64,000 nt of DNA, from NCBI GenBank assembly GCA_050084985.1, contig JBITNC010000001.1, forward strand, positions 64,666,001 to 64,730,000, read 5' to 3'. The notes below the pieces were generated by a model that was given only the letters and a program-made list of their open reading frames with translations, was not told where the DNA came from and did not search any database. The stretch comes from Nageia nagi. Lineage: Eukaryota; Pinophyta. The position numbers and the translations under genes are program-made. This document shows positions 26,101-38,100 of the stretch, piece after piece. Each line of letters starts with the position of its first letter. Positions within the stretch are counted from its first letter, which is position 1.

Positions 26101-29100
26101 ACCTCTAGGGGAACTGTAGGGCATGGCTTAACTTCTTTCCCTACTATCCTGGCTAAGTGATACTTGAGGCGGTTTATGCCTCCACTCATATCAAAATTAC
26201 AAAAGAGGCATATCACACCTCCTTTGTGTTTTGATTTTCCAGGATTCACATATTTCCATGCAGCATCTTTCTTCCCTGGAGGTAATGTTGTGGGTATTGT
26301 TGGCTGCTCATGAGGTAGACTAGCCTCACTAGCCATGATCCTGCAGCTGCACAAGAAAAATAAAAAATAATAAGATACAAAAATTAAATTTAAATAAGAA
26401 AAAATAAAAATATAAAGCACATGCCACAAGCTAAAAAAAATGGCTTAAATCACAAATAAAAAATGGTACTTAAAATTTTTGGCACCCGTCCAAGTATTAA
26501 ATTTAGTCCCTTTACGGGGTTCCAAGGGGCAGCGCCCCTGGCGTGCCACCCCGTCACGAGACGGGGCTTCAAATTTTTTCGAAAGGGTACAAACGGGCGT
26601 TCGGGAAGAGATCTGGGCTAAAAATTACACTATTCCAATTCGTTTGTATCTTACCCCTAAACCCCTATTTTTACCTCGCGCAAATTAATTCCCTAAGTGT
26701 AATTTCCAAAGTTAAACTACTAATAATATTCGGCGAAAAAAAGAATATAGAAGGTAGAGAAATAAAATTACTTACCTCAAAATTTAGCACGGATAAAATT
26801 CGGTTGGTCTAGTTGCAAAATGCTTCTCTCCCTCTCTTTCGCCCTTCTTCTAACAACTGCACCGCCAAAATGACCAAAAAAGACTAGAAAAAGTAATAAA
26901 AGGCAGAAACTGGGCACTTTTTCTCAAACTGGGCACTTTTTCTCTTGCTGGTCGTGTCAGACGAGTTTTGGCGAGTCCGCGGCTAGAAACTCGCGAGTCT
27001 CGCCGGGACTCGGGACTCGCCAAGACTCGCCAAAACTCGCCGAGTCCGGCGAGTCCGAGCTGCCAAGACTCGGCCAGACAGACTCGGACTCGGGACTCGC
27101 GAGTTTTGGCGATTCCCGGCGAGTTTTGCTACTATGGTGTCAACACAAAAAAGTTTATGTAATATTGCAATTTTTGTCATATATTGCTATTAAGTAAATG
27201 TTGTGATAAATTGAACTAAGACATACATTTAATTCCAATATAATATGCAAAAAAAATACAATTTTTGTATACTAACCCCCCTTTTAAAAGAATTGTAGCA
27301 ATTAAAAAAAAATTGTAAGTAACATAGAGGATTAGTAAAAAAATAATTGCAACTTTGTTAACCATAATTTAAAAAGGACTAACACATAGCAAGTAATATG
27401 TTAGTAGCATAATGTAATAATCCATAAAATAACCAAAGAGAAGAAAATTTATACCTTCTCGTAGTTTTACCTCACCAATGGAGTGTAAGATTTGGAATGA
27501 AGAAGAGTTTCCACACCTAGGATGTGAAGAGGAGCCTCCAAGGAGCTCTGATACCAATTTGAAGGAACTAACAATAATAAGATAATTCCTAAACAACCAA
27601 GATCTCTTGAAAACTCACAATTACGTTTAACAAACTCACAAAGCAATCTCATAACAAAAGATGTAAGTGGTTCCTCCAACTAGGAGTACATCCATTAATT
27701 AGATCTTTACTTCAATTACAAATACAATTTTTACAATCTTCCTACACTTTTCTCCTAACCACTATCTTATAGCATAACTTTACTCCACAATTGGTGTATG
27801 ATCACAAAGAGGGAGCCTTCTATTTATAGGTCAAAATTCCTCTTTGGATCACTCTTTTATCCAATGTACAAAACATAACATGCACATCTTTTATCCAAAG
27901 GGCATGCTTATGACATGGAGTGTAGACAAGTTACATGATCATATTCACTTAAATACTTAAGGTATCAAATGATACCCTTAAGTATTAGTAAACTTATATG
28001 GAAGATTATTACATAACCTTTACAATAATGCATTATACATTCCAACATTCTTATCACTATTAGGATTGACATTCCACCTCTTGATGGTGAATATGACTCG
28101 TTTGTATTCAAATCTGACTTTCATCATGTTTACAGGGAGATTTTTCCACTGATGTTCAACTATTCATCCATAATGATGCTGTTGCGGCTTTGGCAAGTGG
28201 GACAGCCGGGAGACTCCATGGGTGTGTCCTCATTGCTGGTACTGGATCAATAGCATATGGTTTTACTGAAGATGGAAGAGAATCTAGAGCGTCAGGTGCA
28301 GGTCCTATTCTTGGTGACTGGGGGAGGTATATAAAGATTTATATTTTCTAGACTATGACTATAACATGGAATAGACGTGTCTTATATGTCAGGACTTAAA
28401 AGATATAGTGTTTGACCAAAATTATCTTACTGGGATTCTTTTTGAAAACCTGATATTTTATGGTTCTGCCTTTATGATGTGGTTTGCTCTGATATATAAT
28501 GAATATGGTTTGCGTATGTCTAACATGTCGAGAGCACTGGTATGTCTTGAGACTGTTATTTCCTTTGAAGTTCTGGGAACTCTTTATGTTGTTAGTATTG
28601 TGAGTGTTTTTACATTGGAGTACAATTGATCAACATTAATGAGTATAGTTTCTTTTTTTTTTTGGAACATGGTTCTGCAGCTTTTGTAAAAGTATTTGTA
28701 TAATTGTATTCAAAGAACACCACTTGTAACAGTTGGAAAAATGCGAATTGAAACAACACGTTTGACATTAGAACCCACTTATGGGCCAAGGGAAGTTTCA
28801 TTTAACATTCTTGAACTATGTAAGTGCCACTCCGTCAAAAGATTGGTATCTAAACATTTTAGGTCTAAAATTAACGTTACTGATTATAGGGAATCTGGTT
28901 ATCAGATGTATTCCAACAATGGAGACCAGCTGTTGTTTGACACTTTGTTTGGAAGGCGTTAACTTTGTAAGAGAAGCTTTCTTTTAACATGGTAACCAAT
29001 TTTATGATGGCATTCAAAGGATTTGTATGTCAAATCATTACTAGCCTGCCTCTGATTCTTTCTACTTGAGCAAGACATTGAACAGTAGTTCACGAATATG

Positions 29101-32100
29101 CGAAAATAACTTGTTTAGTACTATCACAAGTTTAAATCTTATAGTGTTGTTCATGATCCTTGACTTTAAGAAACCCTCATGAATTCTTTGGATCAAATGG
29201 TTTCCTCTTATAACGGTGGCTATTTATCCTTTAAAAACAATACTACTAACTTAACTTTCACAAAACAACATATCAAAAAGGAACATAATGCATAAACATC
29301 AGATTTTGTAACACAGTATAGAGCATCAATATCAGCCTTTATTCACATTTATTCAAAACAGAAGAAAAATTAGCTTCACACTAAAAACTAGCTAGTACTT
29401 CCTAAATTACCACAACACTGTCCTACTATGGAGGCTGGGAATGATTATCCAACTGCAAGTGCAAACAAAATATACGATGCATAACAATTGTAGATGACAG
29501 TTACAGTTGAATTCAGGAATGTTTTTTATTAGACTCCTTAGAATTCATGCCTTTTCCTGATAGAGTAGAAGTAAGAAATCAGGTTGGCAGCTACACAAGA
29601 TATGGCAGGGTTAAGAGAAGACTTGAAATTTGTAATCTTTCTCTTTCAGCAAAATTACAGTTCCATCAGTAATGCATGAAAATGAAAATCCTCCTAATTT
29701 TACATAGGTGAACCAAACCGTATGAAAGGAAGAAAGCTATCTGTTCCTTCTATTAGTCTTTTCACAGAAATTGCGCGTTAAACAGAGCGCACATATCCCA
29801 CAGCTTTGGAATCAAAACATATGTTGAAATTCAAATAGTGGACTTTCCACTGATAGCAGCAAGTAACCCATAAGTTTGCTCGAGATATAGGTTTGCACTC
29901 TTATAGGTATCTGGATCCATGCCTTATAGGTGCTGTTAATTTTGTATATCTAATGGTCAAACAATTCTCATGATAGTCTACCCAGGTCCACTTGGCTCTG
30001 GCAACTCATTTATGAGTATTTTCAGATCTCATATTAGCTCTTTTCAGTCAAGATGGGAAATATATATTTTTTTAGGTGCTTTTTGAATGGTGTTTACTAT
30101 TTTAATCATTTTCTATTGATAAGATAAATAAAAAACTTTCCTTTTTAAACTTTTCTAATCTCATGTTAACAATAAGATGCCAAATATGGTTAGAATGTAT
30201 CCATATGTACTTGATATGGCTTAGATATGAGCACTCATTTGACTATGCTTGGATACAGTTTCTGGGCTGTATCTGTCACAGTTTTATCTGTATCGATTGC
30301 ATACCTGGTTGCAGCAAGGTTGAGGAGTATTTGGTAACTATGGTCGTGACATATATTGTTTGTGCCATCATAGTTGAGAAAAGCGGACTCAGGTTCAACT
30401 CGGCAAAGCCCAGTCAGGCCTTGGACTTAGAAAAAAATAACTTGGCAAAACAAAATGAAAAAAAAAAGAAAAGATTTTTCATGCATATCAGTATCCTGTA
30501 ACACAATTACTCAACATCATACAAATAAAAAATTAACAATGTACTCATAAGAATATCATGAAGAGGAAAGAGCATATTCTTGTATTGCTTATAACATCAA
30601 GAACATAGAAGTTACAAAATGTGTCATGACTATGACATACAATGCCTCAAAATTTGGCAATTTCTTTGCCCCTTGACCTAGAATAAGCTCTAATTTCCCT
30701 TTGTGATGTGGATTCTTGTGTCTCTTCTTGTGGTTTTGCCTCTTCCTATGCGATTGCTTCTAATTCCTTGCCTATATTTTCAAATTCTTCCATGGAGAAA
30801 CAAGGCTCTTGTTGTTGCTACTCCTCTTGCGCATGTTCTATGATCCATTCAAATGATGGATCAATTTGATCTAGATCAATGGTCTTATGTTTCGATCCTG
30901 CAATTTGTTTATGGTGGAGGCAAAAGTTGTAATGAACTAACACAAAATCATTCAATTTTTCTTATGTGAGTTTGTTTCTCTTCTTGGAGTGATGCGCTAA
31001 AAAACACTCCAATTGCACTCACAACCCAAAGTGTTGCATGACTGGCATAAAATATTGATGACAAAGCATTGTAGGTTGAAAGTATATGCATCAAAGTTCT
31101 TCTTTCATAAATTTAGAAAAAACCAAGAAAAAAGGAAATCAACACTTCGCATGTAAAACTTTAAATTGAGAATATTTTCTAAAACAAAATAAATAATAAT
31201 AATAATGAAGTAAATGGAGTTAAAAAGGATATCTTCACATCTCTTATATGATTGCACCTCAAATTGTATCTTTGAATGGATTCTGCATCAACCACTATAT
31301 GGTCAATGCACTTTTGAAGGGCTACCATTACCTCATAGTCAGAATCAAAGGAATCCATAAAAAAGAATTTGGGGTTAAGGTAGTAGCCCGCTACATGAAG
31401 AGGACTATGGAGCTGAGATGCCATTGCTGATCAATACTATCCCAAATGGGTATGTATTTGGGCTTGGAATAGTTATAAAAAGAGGCAATTGCCTTTTTTG
31501 CCCTATCCATAGCCTCATATACATGTTCCATTGGTTATTTTTCTCCATCAACAAGTTGCCTCCTCCATGATAGTAGAGTTCCCATCCTTATGTTTGCTGA
31601 TTTATATTGTTCTACTTTCACAAATGCTAGAGGGTCCTACAATCTTTGGTGAATGCTTTGGATTCTTTTAGCAATAGGTAAGAGTTAGTGGTTAATCTCA
31701 GTAAAACTAATGTCTTAGCCTTCAATGTATCCAAGTTCATCTATGTCATATAGGGACAAAATTATTAAATAACCACCTCTTACACTTACTTGGGAGTGCT
31801 CTTATTTGGGCCTAGAATTTCGTTGAGGCTTGTGGCTCTGCCTAGGGTTTGTAGAAGATACGTGGCGGTCTCCACCCACAAGAGGTTGTGTGTCTAGCTC
31901 CACTTCCAAGAAACTTCGTCCAACCTCCAACTATTCCATACCCTAGTCACTTGGGTTACTCCTCAACAACCCCTCACACCTAAGGTATTACACTATTCTC
32001 AACACTTTCTTTAGATTATTAATGGAGTGATCCTCCCACCAGGTTATATCAACTTGCACCTTCCTCCTAGATTGAGGATATTTCTCAACCAGTTTTGAGT

Positions 32101-35100
32101 TTGTTTACATCAGTTGCAAATTGAAATGGACCACCACCATCTAGCTTGCAATATTTGAGTTTGGCACATGTGCTCACTAAAGTCCAAGTTGGAGGACCAC
32201 TTTATCTTTCAGTGTCTTATATATTACGAGATTTGGGGCCAATACCCCTACCTTTTCTAAGACTCACATAGCTCGATATCTACCTTCTTTCACTACCTAG
32301 ATCAATGGTGTGTGGCACTCTTCCTTTGTGAGGCTTTTCTTCTTCGAAAATGCCTCTTGTTTTCACACCACATCTGACAAGAATTTGTCGTATTACATTC
32401 TTCTTTTGAACCTCCTTAGATGAGGGGGCTTGTAAGAGATTGCAAAACAACCCTCCACCTTTGACACGATGCACAAGGTTATGCATATGAGGGGCCCACA
32501 TCCAGTTGAGGACTTGTTGGAACATGTCCTTCTTCAACGTTAACAAAGTTGACACAGGCACATATCATGGAATTCAGAGAGATTCCACCCCGTCACATAG
32601 TTATGTTTGTCTTGGTGCACTCTCTTTTCCTTATTTATGCACCAAGCTACATCTATGTGGCCACTCATTGCTACATTGTATTTCTCTTTGAATTATATGC
32701 ACATGTTTAGGGCTTGGCTCTTTACGTACTTATTCTTAGCTTAGTTTTCTTTTAGCTCGGCCATCTTGGGTCTTGTTGGCTTCGTTTTCAATACTGTACA
32801 TTCCAGTCCCATTGATCACTTTTTTTTTTGGTAAGGGTAAAAAGTTAAAGTAGGTTTTCAAAAAACAGGGCCCCAAAACTTGTATTTACAAAGATAGATA
32901 TTCAATATATGATTCATGAAAAATCTAGAACCGACAACTGTATAACAAATTGTCCTATTGATCACTTTTGGTCATCTGTGGACATTAATATATTTTCTTT
33001 TCTTTCACCAAAGGCTTTGATATTTGACAAACAAATTCAATATTAGAAAATAGAAAAATGATTTTAATAAATAAAAAATTAAAACAAAAAACTTAGTCTT
33101 ATACCTTGATGGCCTCATTCATGGTAATCTACAAGTTCTCCCCAAAAATAATATTATACACCCTCTTCCACTCATTGGAGTGTTTGTATTTGGCACCATC
33201 TCATCGCCAACAAACATTTTGTTTAATGCCTCCTGTGCATTAAAGAGACTCTACAAGTCACTCCAGGTTGCACTATCTTCCTTTAGTTAGTATAATACCT
33301 CATCACCTATAGGACCCATGTATGGTTGTATATGTATTTTGTGATGGTCTTTGCCTTCTGCACAACCTCCACCATCCCAAGCAATTTCCTAATGTATTCA
33401 AGTAGCAAATTGAGAGAATGAGCTACACATGGTGTCCAAACTAAGATGGGAATTCTCTCCTCCAATATCCTCCTTGCTGTCTCGTTGTTTGTGATGACTT
33501 TGGAGAATATTCTCAATTCCCACCTCTATAACCTCTCCCATCAATTGTGCAAACATATTGACATGCTTAACTTTGACAACTGCATCTATTGACTTGAGGA
33601 ACACAATTTCTCTTGAAGAAGCAACCAAAAAATTAATCAATGCCATGCTTCTACCATTAGTCCACCCATTGGACAAGAAAGTGCAACCTCTCTTCCTCCA
33701 TTCCCTATGTTGGTCATCAAGCAAAATTTGAATTTCTCAAAAAGGCTCTTTACATGTCCCCATTTTCAAAAGAGTTATCCGGTTGTGATTGCTACAACCT
33801 ATGATATTTGGGAATTCAAGTAGTATGTCCTTCATATTAAGTTTGCTGCATACTCACATCTTTGGAAAAGATACACTTCTCTTTATACACAAAGATGCCA
33901 ATGTTTCTAATTATATTTCTGGGATATACATATGCAATTGTCTTTTTCTCCATTGTTATGTCCTTTAGTTTTTTGAGATTGGGGCTTCAGTTTGGGACAA
34001 ACAACTTGGGCATTTATGTAAGGATCCCAAACACAACTCAAGTGCAAATCAACAAATTCGATTACAAAAATCCTAACGTTTGGTCTAGGGCATCAACATT
34101 AAGCATTCACAACACAATATTGCCAACGTCTGAGCTAGGGCATCCACTATAAGTTCATACAATACAAAGATGCCAATGTCTGGCCAAGACAAGCAAATAT
34201 TAATGATCAAACTCTCACAATGCCAACGTTTGGCTCATACATACATAAAATGGAAAAATACACCCCACGTTGCAATAATGGACACATGCACAAGATAATA
34301 TGAGATCCGAATGCCCACTGGCTGTATATATGATAAAGAATGAACAATGATACAATACCAAGCTCCCAAAGCTGGATGTTGGCCTCTAAGGAGCCAACTA
34401 GGGCAAGTCGTGTATCCTCAATGCTGGATGGACAAGTAGAACCATGGGACAACCTCTCTCCCTTAGAACTTGAATCCTCTCCACCGAAGGAGCCCTCCTA
34501 TGATCTTGGTGACCAACTGAATGGTAGAAGCTCAACCTCAAAATACCATCGGATGGGCAAGGGTGCTACACCAATGCTGTAGACAATCAGGATCCCTTAG
34601 CTTGATAGCCTTGCTAAATGCTGCACCTAGGGGATTGTTTAGCGCTGCTAAGTCTTGTTGTCCTCTAGACGATATGAAGTATAATAATAATCAGGTATAT
34701 CCAACAATGAGGCTCCAATTCCTCTTTATACACTCAACTCTGTCTGGATCTCACCTAGGAGTCTTCACTCGACTCCTTAATCCCAACGTTAGCCTCTTGA
34801 AGCCCTAGAATGCCCAACGTGGATGCCTAGGGGTCAGACATGCTAACGTGGGGGTCTAAAATGCCATAAATGCCAACGTGGGGGTCTAGGAGTGCCATGC
34901 ATGCCCAACGTGGGTCTAGGAGCCATGCGTGGGGTCTAGGTGTCATAATGGGCCAATGTGGGGGTTTATGAGTCTCCCCAAGGCTGGCACATGTATACAA
35001 GTGCTCATCCATCCACTTAAGTGTAAAACAGACCTTGGGATTCCCACAATCAAGATTGGAATCTCCAAGTATAATAAAACACCTAAGCTATGCTTGGAAG

Positions 35101-38100
35101 GGAGACGTCCCACTTGGGGCTCACAATGGGTTCCATTGACCCATTAAGTCTTCTATCCCAAGTTATTATGTGAAAGTACAATGCAATAATAAAATATATT
35201 ACAAGAGGAATCCGTTGGATTCCACAATTAATTACAATCATGCAAGGGGGACGTCACAATTTCTTTATTAGTTCAAGCTCTCTTTGAATGCGTGATTTGG
35301 TTGTAAAAGGATAGTTCCAGTCTGTTGTTCAGGCTCATTTTGTTTCCCAACCTTTATATCTCGTGTGCACTATCTTTCATCTTTGGAAATTGATTTTAAT
35401 GGGTGACATTGCACTGAGTAGAGAGAAATATCCATTTTATCTTTCTGCTCAAATGGTAGCTTTTAGGAGTGTTGTTAGGTAATGATGTTGCTGATACTTT
35501 GAGGCTTTCTTTCTTCAAGTAGTCAATGAATGCCTCCCTGACTCTTTGCTTGATAAGAAGCTGATGAAGAAAGAGCCCAGGTTGAATATTCAAAGATATC
35601 ATTTTTATTATGTAGATCACCCCTTCCCAGGAATGGGATGGTATTTACAAGGGCCCCTTGTTCATGCCCACCCAATTCTGTCAAACCTATGTTATCAAGT
35701 TCGTCGATTTTCAAGTAAAAAGTTCGAATTTACGTGAATTTGAAAGTCTCCCAAATAAAATTGCAAAATTTAATCTGAAATTCATCCATGCTCGCCAGCA
35801 AGCCCTAGACGAGCAGGAAAGGGGTGTAGAGGGGAAGATGCTTTGCTTGAGACTTCTAGGCATGTAATTGGCAGTTCCTTGTTCACCATAGTTCGACTTC
35901 GTTGGGGTTCCGTGTTGCTAAATCTTTGTCTTCAGCACTTCCTTAATCGTTGTCCATTGTTTTATTATTATAAAGTCCAATGTTTTATATTTATATTTTT
36001 ATATATTTAATTATAAATTATTATGTTTAATTTAATTTAATTATAAATTGTAATTGTAGAAGGTAAAACTAAGCATTATATAGTACATTTTAGTTTCTTT
36101 GCTATTAAACATAATGATATATCATATAAGTACATTTTTAACTTATCGAATTTTATGCCGAATATCATCCCAAATTTTATGACATACTGAATTTCATTCT
36201 AATTTCAAGCTTGCTGAGTTGGAATTCGAACTCGAACTCGATAACTCAAGTCATAACCAATTTCCCATGAGCATCATGAGATCGTTTTTCAATTCTTCCT
36301 AGGTGATTGATTATGACAGTAGATATGTCCATATGAATTAGATTTGGCTCTGTTAGAGTGGTGGGCCTGGTGGCACTGACAATGCATTTTCTATCTTAGC
36401 TACTTTGTCATTTTTTAGTGCCATTTTCAGGTCTTGGCTGCAAATTGCATCTAACAGTGCTTTTCGGTTTCTTTCCATCTTCCCTAGAGTTTGAAAACGC
36501 AAGTTGGAATTTCTACTTGGTTTTTTGCTTTTTTATAACATCTATAAGAAAGAGGGTTCTATACTTCTCAGTCACTTGAAACAGAATCTTGTATACACCT
36601 TACTGGAAAGAATATTGAATGAGCTGTTCCCAGCCTACCAAAAATAAGGCTCGAGGATTGCATATTGAGAATTGAGCTTGTAAATGTTGACCTTTTAACA
36701 GTTTATTAACTACTGAACAAGGACAAAACAAGCATCATGTTACTGAGTACTAAATAGCCTAACCTCATGTGAATTTCCTTGTGATCTGTCAGGAAAAATG
36801 AAATATGAGTAATGATTTTATATGCCTTATGAATTAGAAGACACAGTTTGTATGATCTTTGGGTAGCTCAGCTAATCAAGGATAGTGCTGTCTCAACATG
36901 TTGAGTTCATACATGTGCAAATATGACTAAAGGAGGGACACAGGCCTTCCATGTGTGCTGGTAAAGCTTTCCACCAGATGAAATTTAATCTAGTAGCTAT
37001 GATTCAGAAGATCTAGTACAAAACTAATTATCTATGACTATTCCAACATTAACTATGTATATGGAAGAATATGGTAAATCCACTTTCTATTATTTGCCTC
37101 TATTGCATCAGCATGTATGAAATTGCCATTTCTTATTCTAGTGAGTTATTGCATGAAGATTTGGGTTATACATTGCGTACAATATAACAGTTTTATGCAC
37201 AGCTGTACACATAATAGCTATTTGTTCTATTTACTATTGGACAAGGCGAGCAGAGACAAGGATTTCCTGGGTGGTAGGGATTGACAATGTGGGCTGGTGG
37301 TTGTCAAAACAACCAGTGGCGGGAAATTGGAATCATTAAAATTGATTTCATATAAAAAAGTACTTTAAAGGGAATTCATATAAAAAGGTTGATGAATAAG
37401 GGGGAATTTTCATTTATGTATTCATAGTTGTCATCGACAAAAGTTTTGGCTTGAAAAACTGTTATTTCATCAATTGTTGGTAGTAAGTATATCCTTCTGA
37501 AGGTATATTTTTTCTTTTGGTGTGACATGAATACTCTGTTAGCTTTCCTTGTGTTCAAAGTGGTCCCTAGTAGCTCTAGCTTATGACTTTGGTTAGAGGA
37601 GCATTTACAAATTTGAACTATGGCATTGTTTACGTTCAGTGGTTATGGCATCGCTGCTCAAGCTTTAACTGCAGTAATAAGGGCACATGATGGTCGTGGG
37701 CCTCCTACATCGCTTACTTCTGCTATTCTACAGAATCTAAAGTTGTCTACCCCTGATGAAGTGATTGGGTATGTGATATTCTTGCACTTTATTAATTTTA
37801 GAAGCAAAGTACTTGGAGTTATCATCCAATGTAGTTACCTGAAATCTGTGCACTTCATAATATTTTTCATTATTGCAGAACTATCTAAACTTTGTTCCCG
37901 TTTATCACATTCGTTTGCTTTTGATTTGAATTAGAATTTGTAACGTGATATATTAAGTAATTGCCTTTTTAGATTCTATGTCTATTTTTACCCTTCATTT
38001 TGATGTAATGGTTTACACTTTCAAATCCCACTGACTACAATGGTCATTAGAGGACATTAATAATTCTCTCTCTGCATAATAATATTCTGGGGTATATATT

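Larger units (their letters stand above)
23182..27136 (-). mobile_element. Apparently complete autonomous hAT transposon
   Basis: Perfect 8-bp duplications GTGTCAAC lie at 23174-23181 and 27137-27144. The element begins CATAGTAGTAAA, and its other end, read inward, begins CATAGTAGCAAA, giving terminal inverted repeats with one mismatch in 12. Both subterminal regions are packed with ACTCG/CGAGT pentamers: I count 8 in about 85 bp on the left (23199-23285) and 16 in about 180 bp on the right (26958-27125). Such arrays are typical transposase-binding zones of hAT elements. Inside is one - strand transposase gene with five exons and no breaks. It is inserted in the leader of the Copia element at 15080-28047, so it is younger than that element. 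Confidence 0.93.
15080..28047 (-). mobile_element. Ty1/copia LTR retrotransposon with nested insertions
   Basis: Related terminal repeats lie at 15080-15539 and 27560-28047, flanked by matching 5-bp duplications TTCTT (15075-15079 and 28048-28052). Orientation is minus: gag near 20430 is followed by protease, integrase, RT and RNase H running leftward, the Copia order (integrase before RT). A primer-binding site complementary to initiator-Met tRNA (TGGTATCAGAGC on the - strand) lies at 27545-27556, four bases inside the right LTR. A short purine tract (AAGAAGGAG on the - strand) abuts the left LTR. The element is 12.97 kb because a hAT transposon sits at 23182-27136 and the leader (20430-23173) holds a foldback repeat and a GC-rich block. 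The right LTR ends only 88 bases before exon 3 of NAGK. Confidence 0.85.
30369..33850 (-). mobile_element. Old hAT element (copy 2), broken by a LINE
   Basis: The left end CATAGTTGAGAAAAGCGGACTC resembles the terminus of the intact hAT (CATAGTAG...CGGACTCGG) and is followed by CAACTCGGCAAAGCC. Inside, - strand fragments match the same transposase in the same order. The C-terminal part is near 30660-31060, the linker ([20 protein letters not shown]) at 31340-31424, the core ([16 protein letters not shown]) at 33307-33516, and [20 protein letters not shown] at 33600-33724. Frames are broken, and a LINE occupies about 31560-33015. The BED end and right terminus are not recognisable, and I found no second copy of the left flank TGTGCCAT. 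Confidence 0.78.

Noticed and set aside
30361-33850. Target duplication for hAT copy 2
   Set aside because: The left flank TGTGCCAT has no second copy at a plausible right end; the right terminus seems lost.
35690-36270. A defined hAT MITE like the one at 12191
   Set aside because: Inverted ends are suggestive, but I found no 8-bp duplication, so it is kept only as a low-confidence repeat.
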